NCBI RefSeq assembly: GCF_040958095.1
Contig: NC_091195.1
Span: 25,818,684 to 25,882,683, forward strand
Length of the DNA stretch: 64,000 nt
DNA from: Procambarus clarkii
Taxonomy: Eukaryota; Arthropoda; Malacostraca; Decapoda; Cambaridae
Direction: 5' to 3'
A program made the position numbers and the translations under genes. Shown here one piece after another: positions 23,401 through 34,284 of this stretch (the stretch's first letter is position 1; each line of letters opens with the position of its first letter). The notes beneath the pieces were generated by a model. The model ran no database searches. It saw nothing but the letters and a program-made list of their open reading frames with translations, and was not told where the DNA came from.

Positions 23401-26400
23401 TTGGCCACCCTTGTGGCCCTCTACACTGTGTTGGCCACCCTTGTGGCCCTCTACACAGTGTTGGCCACCCCTTGTGGCCCTCTACACAGTGTTTTCCACC
23501 CCTTGTGGCCCTCTACACGGTGTTGGCCACCCCTTGTGGCCGTCTACACGGTGTTGGCCACCCCTTGTGGCCCTCTACACGGTGTTGGCCACCCCTTGTG
23601 GCCCTCTACACGGTGTTGGCCACCTTTGTGGCCCTCTACACAGTGTTGGCCACCCTTGTGGCCCTCAACACAGTGTTGGCCACCCCTTGTGGCCCTCTAC
23701 ACAGTGTTTTCCACCCCTTGTGGCCCTCTACACGGTGTTGGCCACCCCTTGTGGCCCTCTACACGGTGTTGGCCACCCTTGTGGCCCTCTACACGGTGTT
23801 GGCCACACCTTGTGGCCCTCTACACGGTGTTGGCCATCCCTTGTGGCCCTCTACACGGTGTTGGCCACCCTTGTGGCCCTCTACACGGTGTTGGCCACCC
23901 TTGTGGCCCTCTAAACGGTGTTGGCCACCCTTGTGGCCCTCTACACGGTGTTGGCCACCCCTTGTGGCCCTCTACTTGGTGTTGGCCACCCCTTGTGGCC
24001 CTCTAAACGGTGTTGGCCACCCTTGTGGCCCTCTACACGGTGTTGGCCACCCTTGTAGCCCTCTAAACGGTGTTGGCCACCCTTGTGGCCGTCTACACGG
24101 TGCTGGCCACCCTTGTGGCCCTCTACACTGTGTTGGCCACCTTTGTGGCCCTCTACACAGTGTTGGCCACCCTTGTGGCCCTCTACACAGTGTTGGCCAC
24201 CCCTTGTGGCCCTCTACACAGTGTTGGCCACCCCTTGTGGCCCTCTACACAGTGTTGGCCACCCCTTGTGGCCCTCTACACAGTGTTGGCCACCCCTTGT
24301 GGCCCTCTACACGGTGCTGGCCACCCTTGTGGCCCTCTACACGGTGTTGGCCACCCCTTGTGGCCCTCTACACGGTGTTGGCCACCCTTGTGGCCCTCTA
24401 CACGGTGTTGGCCACCCCTTGTGGCCCTCTACACGGTGTTGGCCACCCTTGTGGCCCTCTACATGGTGTTGGCAACCCTTGTGGCCCTCTACACTGTGTT
24501 GGCCACCCTTGTGGCCCTCTACACTGTGTTGGCCACCCCTTGTGGCCCTCTACATGGTGTTGGCCACCCTTTGTGGCCGTCTACACGGTGTTGGCCACCC
24601 CTTGTGGCCCTCTACACGGTGTTGGCCACCCCTTGTGGCCCTCTACACGGTGTTGGCCACCCTTGTGGCCCTCTACACTGTGTTGGCCACCCTTGTGGCC
24701 CTCTACACAGTGTTGGCCACCCCTTGTGGCCCTCTACACAGTGTTTTCCACCCCTTGTGGCCCTCTACACGGTGTTGGCCACCCCTTGTGGCCCTCTACA
24801 CGGTGTTGGCCACCCCTTGTGGCCGTCTACACGGTGTTGGCCACCCCTTGTGGCCCTCTACACGGTGTTGGCCACCCCTTGTGGCCCTCTACACGGTGTT
24901 GGCCACCCCTTGTGGCCCTCTACACGGTGTTGGCCACCTTTGTGGCCCTCTACACAGTGTTGGCCACCCTTGTGGCCCTCAACACAGTGTTGGCCACCCC
25001 TTGTGGCCCTCTACACAGTGTTTTCCACCCCTTGTGGCCCTCTACACAGTGTTGGCCACCCCTTGTGGCCCTCTACACGGTGTTCGCCACCCTTGTGGCC
25101 CTCTACACGGTGCTGGCCACCCTTGTGGCCCTCTACACGGTGTTGGCCACCCCTTGTGGCCCTCTACACGGTGTTGTCCACCCTTGTGGCCCTCTACACG
25201 GTGTTGGCCACCCCTTGTGGCCCTCTACACGGTGTTGGCCACCCTTGTGGCCCTCTAGACGGTGTTGGCCACACCTTGTGGCCCTCTACACGGTGTTGGC
25301 CATCCCTTGTGGCCCTCTACACGGTGTTGGCCACCCTTGTGGCCCTCTACACGGTGTTGGCCACCCTTGTGGCCCTCTAAACGGTGTTGGCCACCCTTGT
25401 GGCCCTCTACACGGTGTTGGCCACCCCTTGTGGCCCTCTACTTGGTGTTGGCCACCCCTTGTGGCCCTCTAAACGGTGTTGGCCACCCTTGTGGCCCTCT
25501 ACACGGTGTTGGCCACCCTTGTGGCCCTCTAAACGGTGTTGGCCACCCTTGTGGCCGTCTACACGGTGCTGGCCACCCTTGTGGCCCTCTACACTGTGTT
25601 GGCCACCTTTGTGGCCCTCTACACAGTGTTGGCCACCCTTGTGGCCCTCAACACAGTGTTGGCCACCCCTTGTGGCCCTCTACACAGTGTTGGCCACCCC
25701 TTGTGGCCCTCTACACAGTGTTGGCCACCCCTTGTGGCCCTCTACACGGTGTTCGCCACCCTTGTGGCCCTCTACACGGTGCTGGCCACCCTTGTGGCCC
25801 TCTTCACGGTGTTGGCCACCCCTTGTGGCCCTCTACACGGTGTTGGCCACCCCTTGTAGCCCTCTACAGTGTTGGCCGCCCTTGTGGCCCTCTACACGGT
25901 GTTGGCCACCCTTGTGTCCTCTACATGGTGTTGGCGACCCCTTGTGGCCCTCTACGCGGTGTTGGCCACCCCTTGTGGCCCTCTACGCGGTGTTGGCCAC
26001 CCCTTGTGGCCCTCTACGCGGTGTTGGCCACCTTTTGTGGCCCTCTACATGGTGTTGGCCACCCTTGTGGCCCTCTACACTGTGTTTGCCACCCTTGTGG
26101 CCCTCTACACTGTATTGGCCACCCTTGTGGCCCTCTACACGGTGTTGGCCACCCTTGTGGCCCTCTACACGGTGTTGGCCACCCCTTGTGGCCCTCTACA
26201 CGGTGTTGGCCACCCTTGTGGCCCTCTACACGGTGTTGGCCACCCCTTGTGGCCCTCTACACGGTGTTGGCCACCCTTGTGGCCCTCTACATGGTGTTGG
26301 CAACCCTTGTGGCCCTCTACACTGTGTTGGCCACCCTTGTGGCCCTCTACACTTTGTTGGCCACCCCTTGTGGCCCTCTACACGGTGTTGGCCACCCTTT

Positions 26401-27812
26401 GTGGCCCTCTACACGGTGTTGGCCACCCCTTGTGGCCCTCTACACGGTGTTGGCCTCCCTTGTGGCCCTATCTACACTGTGTTGGCCACCCTTGTGGCCC
26501 TCTACACTGTGTTGGCCACCCTTGTGGCCCTCTACACTGTGTTGGCCACCCTTAAGGCCCTTTACACGGTGTTGGCCACCCCTTGTGGCTCTCTACACGG
26601 TGCTGGCCACCCCTTGTGGCCCTCTACACGGTGCTGGTCACCCTTGTGGCCCTCTACACGGTGTTGGCCACCCTTGTGGCCCTCTACACGGTGTTGGCCA
26701 CCCTCGTGTCCCTCTACACGGTGTTGGCCACCCCTTGTGGCCCTCTACACGGTGTTGTCCACCCTTGTGGCCCTCTACACGGTGTTGGCCACCCCTTGTG
26801 GCCCTCTACACGGTGTTGGCCACCCTTGTGGCCCTCTACACGGTGTTGGCCACACCTTGTGGCCCTCTACTCGGTGTTGGCCATCCCTTGTGGCCCTCTA
26901 CACGGTGTTGGCCACCCTTGTGGCCCTCTACACGGTGTTGGCCACCCTTGTGGCCCTCTAAACGGTGTTGGCCACCCTTGTGGCCCTCTACACGGTGTTG
27001 GCCACCCCTTGTGGCCCTCTACTTGGTGTTGGCCACCCCTTGTGGCCCTCTAAACGGTGTTGGCCACCCTTGTGGCCCTCTACACGGTGTTGGCCACCCT
27101 TGTGGCCCTCTAAACGGTGTTGGCCACCCTTGTGGCCCTCTAAACGGTGTTGGCCACCCTTGTGGCCCTCTAAACGGTGTTGGCCACCCCTTGTGGCCCT
27201 CTACTTGGTGTTGGCCACCCCTTGTGGCCCTCTAAACGGTGTTGGCCACCCTTGTGGCCCTCTACACGGTGTTGGCCACCCTTGTGGCCCTCTACACGGT
27301 GTTGGCCACCCTTGTGGCCCTCTAAACGGTGTTGGCCACCCTTGTGGCCCTCTAAACGGTGTTAGCCACCCTTGTGGCCCTCTAAACGGTGTTGGCCACC
27401 CTTGTGGCCCTCTAAACGGTGTTGGCCACCCTTGTGGCCCTCTACACGGTGTTGGCCACCCCTTGTGGCCCTCTACTTGGTGTTGGCCACCCCTTGTGGC
27501 CCTCTAAACGGTGTTGGCCACCCTTGTGGCCCTCTACACGGTGTTGGCCACCCTTGTGGCCCTCTAAACGGTGTTGGCCACCCTTGTGGCCCTCTAAACG
27601 GTGTTAGCCACCCTTGTGGCCCTCTAAACGGTGTTGGCCACCCCTTGTGGCCCTCTACACAGTGTTGGCCACCCTTGTGGCCCTCTAAACGGTGTTGGCC
27701 ACCCCTTGTGGCCCTCTACACAGTGTTGGCCACCCCTTGTGGCCCTCTACACGGTGTTGGCCACCCCTTGTGGCCCTCTACACGGTGTTGGCCACCCTTG
27801 TGGCCCTCTACA
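20480..27812. repeat. 30/31-bp array, about 240 copies, with higher-order repeats
   Basis: The unit is gtgttggccacccttgtggc followed by cctctacacg. The 31-bp form has one extra C (ccccttg). Because 30- and 31-bp units mix, all three plus-strand frames are largely open, producing spurious frames up to 1062 codons. Marker variants (ggtgctggcc, gtgttttcc, ctacttggtg, ctctaaacgg) recur in the same order 1221 bp apart. The block from about 22690 to 23910 is repeated at about 23914 to 25130, a clear higher-order unit. The array is directly followed, with no spacer, by the 17-bp array. Confidence 0.96.
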
Positions 27813-28092
27813 CCTCGTAGCGTCACCGAGCTCGTAACACCACCGACCTCGTAACACCACCGACCTCGTAACACCACCGACCTCGTAACACCACCGACCT
27901 CGTAACACCACCGACCTCGTAACACCACCGACCTCGTAACACCACCGACCTCGTAACACCACCGACCTCGTAACACCACCGACCTCGTAACACTATTGAC
28001 CTCGTAACACCACCGACCTCGTAACACTATTGACCTCGTAACACCACCGACCTCGTAACACCACCCACCTCGTAACACCACCGACCTCGTAA
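27813..28092. repeat. 17-bp array cctcgtaacaccaccga, about 16 copies
   Basis: Head-to-tail units with occasional cactattga variants. It joins the 30/31-bp array on its left at ctctacacctcgtag and the 13-bp array on its right at ctcgtaatcat, so three unrelated arrays abut. Confidence 0.94.
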
Positions 28093-28096
28093 TCAT

Positions 28097-28506
28097 ATGA
28101 ATCATTAATATGTATCTTTAATATGTGTCTTTAATATGTATCATTAATATGTATCATTAATATGTATCTTTAATATGTATCATTAATATGTATCTTTAAT
28201 ATGTATCATTAATATGAATCATTAATATGTATCATTAATATGTATCTTTAATATGTATCATTAATATGTATCATTAATATGTATCATTAATATGTATCTT
28301 TAATATGTATCATTAATATGTATCATTAATATGTATCTTTAATATGTATCATTAATATGTATCATTAATATGTATCATTAATATGTATCATTAATATGTA
28401 TCATTAATATGTATCTTTAATATGTATCTATGTATCATTAATATGTATCATTAATATGTATCTTTAATATGTATCATTAATATGTATCTTTAATATGTAT
28501 CATTAG
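28097..28506. repeat. 13-bp AT-rich array tatgtatcattaa, about 31 copies
   Basis: Alternates between cattaa and ctttaa forms, with one partial unit near 28430. No coding potential. Confidence 0.94.
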
Positions 28507-28695
28507 TATTCATGTATTGTATACATAGGGTAATTTTGTTTCTATAAATTACCCTTTATTATGGGAGGCAAAATTTCCATTTTCTATACATTTTAGGCCT
28601 AAGCAATTATGAAATTACCTTACTACTAATGGCCCCAAGACTCAAGAATTATTTATACAACCACTGACGAAACCGCTACATCTTTCAACACCATG

Positions 28696-30109
28696 AGACC
28701 TGGTCTCTTTTGACAGTTTGACCTGGTCTCTTGACAGCTTGACCTAACATGACCTGGTCTCTTGACAACTTGACCTAACATGACCTGGTCTCTTGACAGC
28801 TTGACCTAACATGACCTGGTCTCTTGACAACTTGACCTAACATGACCTGGTCTCTTGACAACTTGAGCTAACATGACCTGGTCTCTTGACAGCTTGACCT
28901 AACATGACCTGGTCTCTTGAGAGCTTGACCTAACATGACCTGGTCTCTTTTGACAGTTTGACCTAACATGACCTGGTCTCTTGACTACTTGAGCTAACAT
29001 GACCTGGTCTCTTGACAGCTTGACCTAACATGACCTGGTCTCTTGACAGCTTGACCTAACATGACCTGGTCTCTTGAGAGCTTGACCTAACATGACCTGG
29101 TCTCTTTTGACAGTTTGACCTAACATGACCTGGTCTCTTGACTACTTGAGCTAACATGACCTGGTCTCTTGACAGCTTGACCTAACATGACCTGGTCTCT
29201 TTTGACAGCTTGACCTAACATGACCTGGTCTCTTTTGACAGCTTGACCTAACATGACCTGGTCTCTTGACTACGTGAGCTAACATGACCTGGTCTCTTGA
29301 CAGCTTGACCTGACATGGCCTGGTCTCTTGACAGCTTTACCTAACATGACCTGGTCTCTTGACAGCTTGACCTAACATGACCTGGTCTCTTTTGACAGCT
29401 TGACCTAACATGACCTGGTCTCCTACAGCTTGAGCTAACATGACCTGGTCTCTTGACAGCTTGAGCTAACATGACCTGGTCTCTTTTGACAGCTTGAGCT
29501 AACATGACCTGGTCTCTTGACAGCTTGACCTAACATGACCTGGTCTCCTACACAGCTTGACCTAACATGACCTGGTCTCTTGACAGCTTGAGCTAACATG
29601 ACCTGGTCTCTTGACAGCTTGACCTAACATGACCTGGTCTCTTGACAGCTTGAGCTAACATGAACTGGTCTTGACAGCTTGACCTAGTCTCTTGACAGCT
29701 TGACCTAACATGACCTGGTCTCTTGACAGCTTGACCTAACATGACCTGGTCTCCTACACAGCTTGACCTAACATGACCTGGTCTCTTGACAGCTTGACCT
29801 AACATGACCTGGTCTCCTACACAGCTTGGCCTAACATAACCTGGTCTCCTGACAGCTTGACCTAACATGACCTGGTCTCCTACACAGCTTGAGCTAACAT
29901 GACCTGGTCTCTTGACAGCTTGACCTAACATGACCTGGTCTCCTACACAGCTTGACCTAACATGACCTGGTCTCTTGACAGCTTGACCTAACATGACCTG
30001 GTCTCCCACAGCTTGAGCTAACATGACCTGGTCTCCCACAGCTTGAGCTAACATGACCTGGTCTCCCACAGCTTGACCTAACATAACCTGGTCTCTTGAC
30101 AGCTTGACC
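28696..30109 (+). repeat. About 31-bp array carrying a splice-acceptor motif in every unit, about 45 copies
   Basis: The unit is ggtctcttgacag followed by cttgacctaacatgacct. The last copy is the real intron/exon-B junction: ctcttgacag is the acceptor and cttgacct gives the first eight exon bases. Variants are cttttgacag, ctcctacacag, ctcccacag and an internal gagctaac, and most keep a terminal CAG. Units of 26-34 bp mix, so the antisense open frames here are incidental. Confidence 0.95.
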
Positions 30110-30220
30110 TCGTCCATCAACGACCTGACGAGCGAGGCGGCGGTGCTGGAGACGGCCATCAAGAACAACGACACGTACCAGGTGAAGCGACTCCTCGAGC
30201 TGCACCACGACAAGTTCCAG
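30103..30220 (+). CDS. Putative internal exon (exon B) of the same host gene, possibly ankyrin-repeat-like
   Basis: An acceptor CAG at 30100-30102 is followed by 118 exonic bases and then GTCAGT at 30221. The first base completes a phase-2 codon. The next 39 codons read LTSSINDLTSEAAVLETAIK and then NNDTYQVKRLLELHHDKFQ, a highly non-repetitive, codon-like sequence unlike the surrounding DNA. The pattern 'AAVLETAIKNND..QVKRLLELH' resembles the paired helices at the start of an ankyrin repeat, which is inference from pattern only. The exon ends in phase 0. A phase-2 donor lies at exon A (10161), so both exons can be joined in frame. I could not find the next exon in this window. Confidence 0.7.
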
Positions 30221-30592
30221 GTCAGTACGGGTCATGCAGTCATGCACGAGTGGTCGAGACGGTTGGGCAGTACGGTAATCACTCGCATCGACCGTACGAA
30301 GCGTCGTACGAAGCAATAAGATACTTAACATACTAAGAAGGTTAGGTGAGGTCGGTGTTTTCTATGAAGCTTTTCAAGGTAAACTAAAATATTCACAATT
30401 AGTATGTCACTTATGCACTTATTTAATAAGTCAATATTGACTGTACGAAAGTGCGAGAACGAGTTGCGTTATGAGGTCATGTGAAGTGTACAGTGAGGTG
30501 TACCCACACTTGTACCCACTTGTACCCACTTGTACCCACACTTATGTAATGTAATGAAGATAGGTGTCGGGAGCAGGAGGCCAGATACAGAT
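30221..30592. other. Intronic DNA after exon B; nothing recognised
   Basis: Unique sequence with three copies of acttgtaccc near 30507-30540. It presumably belongs to the next intron of the host gene. Confidence 0.4.
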
Positions 30593-31143
30593 ACAGCGCC
30601 ATCTCTTACACGTAGGAGCAACACACGCTATTCTAAATATGTTACGATTCCTTTTCAGTGTTTCCGATTGCATTGATAATGTTAATGTTCATAGATTTAG
30701 ATTTATTTTCATTTTGATTTAACTATTTTGTGTGACACTGCGTTGGAATTGAGCTGTGTTGTTTACCATACCGTTCATTCCGTGAGTATAGTTTATTTTT
30801 ATATTTTTTCATTGTTTTTAATTTCGATTTTCAAGTGTTCTTCCTATTGTTCATAGATGGGAACATCAAATCTTTTGATGGTCCAAATTTTCTGATGGGA
30901 ACTTCAGATCATTTGGGAATGCATCGGACGAGGGAGTGGGGAATGGTGGGGAGGACGAAGGGACGGGGGAGGGGAAAATGGTGGGGAGAACGAGGGGAGT
31001 GGGGAATGGTTGGAAGGACGAAGGGACGGGGGAGGGGAAAATGGTGGGGAGAACTGTGGGACAGGGAAAGGATGCTGTGGCGACCAGCTCAGCAACGCAC
31101 AATCGTTGCTGAGCCACAGCAACGTGTGGCCAGGTACAGCTAG
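30593..31143 (+). mobile_element. Helitron-like element, 3' part with terminal hairpin and CTAG end
   Basis: The 3' terminus shows GTTGCTG (31105-31111), loop agcca, CAGCAAC (31117-31123), a perfect 7-bp hairpin. About 16 bases further on, the element ends in CTAG at 31140-31143. A subterminal hairpin and CTRR end are the hallmarks of Helitrons. The body (30593-30760) is homologous to 31456-31610 in the next element. It includes an imperfect duplication of about 70 bp around 30937-31060 (gggaatggt...gggacgggggaggggaaaat). There is no Rep/helicase, so it is non-autonomous and 5'-truncated. Confidence 0.75.
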
Positions 31144-31611
31144 TCTATATAAATAAAAATGAAAATGTTCGTTTGTTCAAAATCGCTTATCTCCTAAAGT
31201 TCTTCGCTGATTGCTTTGAAATTTTCACACAACGTTCCATTGGCATCCGAGCAGGTGTTTATATACATTCTATATATATATGTCACGTCTGTGATGGGAA
31301 AAAACATGCATTTTTGAAAAACTGTGTTTTTCATGTGATGGAAATCTTCGAAACATCTTACACAACGTTGCATTCGAATAGGTGCATGTTTTTATATACC
31401 TACTATATACATGCCGCACCTGTGACAGGAAAAAACATGTTTTTTTTTTTATAAAACAGCACCAGCTGTTGCACGTAGGAGCAAACCACGCTATACTAAA
31501 TATGTTACGATTTCATTTCGATCTTTCCGATTGCATTGATAAAGTTCATTTTCATAGATTTCGATTTATTTTCATTCTAATTTCATTATTTTGTGTGACA
31601 TTGTGTTGGAC
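31144..31611 (+). mobile_element. Second Helitron-like element, 5' end, head-to-tail with the first
   Basis: It starts with TCTATATAAATAAAAATG directly after the CTAG of the previous element; Helitrons begin with TC. From 31456 (cagcaccagctgttgcacg) to about 31610 it matches 30593-30750 of the first copy. It then stops at gtgttgga, where the 21-bp array begins, so its 3' half is missing or replaced. Non-coding. Confidence 0.7.
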
Positions 31612-32830
31612 CAGGAGCTGGGATATGAGGACAAGGAGCTGGGATATGAGGACAAGGAGCTGGGATATGAGGACTAGGAGCTGGGGTATGAGGACAAGGA
31701 GCTGGGATATGAGGACAAAGAGCTGGGATATGAGGACTAGGAGCTGGGATATGAGGACAAGGAGCTGGGATATGAGGACAAGGAGCTGGGATATGAGGAC
31801 AAGGAGCTGGGATATGAGGACAAGGAGCTGGGATATGAGGACAAGGAGCTGGGATATGAGGACAAGGAGCTGGGATATGAGGACAAGGAGCTGGGATATG
31901 AGGACAAGGAGCTGGGATATGAGGACAAGGAGCTGGGATATGAGGACAAGGAGCTGGGATATGAGGACAAGGAGCTGGGATATGAGGACAAGGAGCTGGG
32001 ATATGAGGACAAGGAGCTGGGATATGAGGACAAGGAGCTGGGGTATGAGGACAAGGAGCTGGGATATGAGGACAAGGAGCTGGGATATGAGGACAAGGTG
32101 CTGGGATATGAGGACAAGGTGCTGGAATATGTAGACAAGGAGCTGGGATATGAGAAGGAGCTGGGATACGAGGACAAGGAGCTGGGATATGAGGACCAGG
32201 AGCTGGGATATGAGGACCAGGAGCTGGGATATGAGGACAAGGAGCTGGGATATGAGGACAAAGAGCTGGGATATGAGGACAAAGAGCTGGGATATGAGGA
32301 CAAGGAGCTGGGATATGAGGACTAGGAGCTGGGATATGAGGACTAGGAGCTGGGATATGAGGACTAGGAGCTGGGATATGAGGACTAGGAGCTGGGATAT
32401 GAGGACTAGGAGCTGGGATATGAGGACTAGGAGCTGGGATATGAGGACTAGGAGCTGGGATATGAGGACTAGGAGCTGGGATATGAGGACAAGGAGCTGG
32501 GATATGAGGACCAGGAGCTGGGATATGAGGACCAGGAGCTGGGATATGAGGACCAGGAGCTGGGATATGAGGACAAGGAGCTGGGATATGAGGACAAGGA
32601 GCTGGGATATGAGGACAAGGAGCTGGGATATGAGGACAAGGAGCTAGGATATGAGGACAAGGAGCTGGGAGATGAGGACAAGGAGCTGGGATATGAAGAC
32701 AAGGAGCTGGGATATGAGGACCAGGAGCTGGGATACGAGGACAAGGAGCTGGGATATGAGGACAAGGAGCTGGGATATGAGGACAAGGAGCTGGGATACG
32801 AGGACAAGGAGCTGGGGTATGAGGACCAGG
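31612..32830. repeat. 21-bp array gagctgggatatgaggacaa(g), about 58 copies
   Basis: Very uniform. Variants change only the last codon-like triplet (caag, ctag, ccag) or single bases. The 21-bp unit keeps frame, so a frame ELGYEDK repeats, but ctag units introduce stops at several places (for example about 32322-32472). The array begins inside the second Helitron. Confidence 0.96.
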
Positions 32831-33081
32831 AAATATTGACCTCTAGCGTCCTGTATTGACCAACAAATACACCTCCACCAAGCCATGGTAAACACTGTGC
32901 GTGCTGCACACACCAACAGGTTAATTGATCAGAGTTTGAGCAACATTTTTGAGTTTCAAAGGAAAAAAAAATATATATTGGCCGTGGAAAAAGTCGCCGT
33001 TTGACATCAGTCAATATGTAATGAAACGTTGTGTCCTTCTTGCTCGGAGTGTGCGAGGCTTTTATGTCCATAATAGCGACT

Positions 33082-34100
33082 GCTTTTGTGGAGGCTTTTG
33101 TGGAGGCTTTTGTGGGGGCTTTTGTGTAGGCTTTTGTGTAGGCTTTTGTGTAGGCTTTTGTGTAGGCTTTTGTGGAGGCTTTTGTGGGGGCTTTTGTGTA
33201 GGCTTTTGTGTAGGCTTTTGTGTAGGCTTTTGTGTAGGCTTTTGTGTAGGCTTTTGTGTAGGCTTTTGTGTAGGCTTTTGTGTAGGCTTTTGTGGAGGCT
33301 TTTGTGTAGGCTTTTGTGTAGGCTTTTGTGGAGGCTTTTGTGGAGGCTTTTGTGGGGGCTTTTGTGTAGGCTTTTGTGTAGGCTTTTGTGTAGGCTTTTG
33401 TGGGGGCTTTTGTGTAGGCTTTTGTGGAGGCTTTTGTGGAGGCTTTTGTGGAGGCTTTTGTGTAGGCTTTTGTGGGGGCTTTTGTGGGGGCTTTTGTGTA
33501 GGCTTTTGTGGGGGCTTTTGTGGAGGCTTTTGTGGGGGCTTTTGTGGAGGCTTTTGTGGAGGCTTTTGTGGAGGCTTTTGTGGAGGCTTTTGTGGAGGCT
33601 TTTGTGGAGGCTTTTGTGGAGGCTTTTGTTTAGACTTTTGTGTAGGCTTTTGTGGAGGCTTTTGTGGAGGCTTTTGTGGAGGCTTTTGTGTAGGCTTTTG
33701 TGTAGGCTTTTGTGTAGGCTTTTGTGGAGGCTTTTGTGGAGGCTTTTGTGTAGGCTTTTGTGTAGGCTTTTGTGAAGGCTTTTGTGTAGGCTTTTGTGTA
33801 GGCTTTTGTGTAGGCTTTTGTGGAGGCTTTTGTGTAGGCTTTTGTGTAGGCTTTTGTGTAGGCTTTTGTGTAGGCTTTTGTGTAGGCTTTTGTGGAGGCT
33901 TTTGTGTAGGCTTTTGTGGAGGCTTTTGTGGAGGCTTTTGTGTAGGCTTTTGTGGAGGCTTTTGTGTAGGCTTTTGTGTAGGCTTTTGTGTAGGCTTTTG
34001 TGGAGGCTTTTGTGGAGGCTTTTGTGAAGGCTTTTGTTTATTGGTCAGTGCTTTTGTGTAGGCTTTTGTTTATTGGTCAGTGCTTTTGTGTAGGCTTTTG
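33082..34100. repeat. 12-bp array ggcttttgtgta, about 80 copies
   Basis: Units differ almost only in the last two bases (tgta, tgga, tggg). The last two units are extended to gtttattggtcagtgctttt. It gives a 370-codon open frame made of four-residue GFCV/GFCG repeats, which I treat as incidental. The 250-bp spacer before it (32831-33081) is unique and contains nothing I recognise. Confidence 0.95.
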
Positions 34101-34284
34101 TAGTGAACATAACGCTAATACTAATGAACAAACTGCCAGACCCAACAGTTAGGGAAGCCACAGAACAGAAGGAACAAAATATTATCGCCTCTATAACCTA
34201 GCACACTAAGGACTGTGTATTGACTTCCTTGGAGGCTTCAGTCCTCCAAGTTTATGATTGGGAAGAGCAAACAACATTGTAACA

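Noticed and set aside
20377-27854. Plus-strand frames of 364 to 1062 codons rich in CWPPLWPST-type repeats
   Set aside because: Same artefact in the 30/31-bp array; three frames encode rotated versions of the same unit, and higher-order block copying explains their length.
31612-32830. Seven-residue ELGYEDK heptad protein
   Set aside because: Frame is interrupted by repeated tag stops (ggactag units) and the other strand is equally open; no promoter or unique flanking coding sequence.
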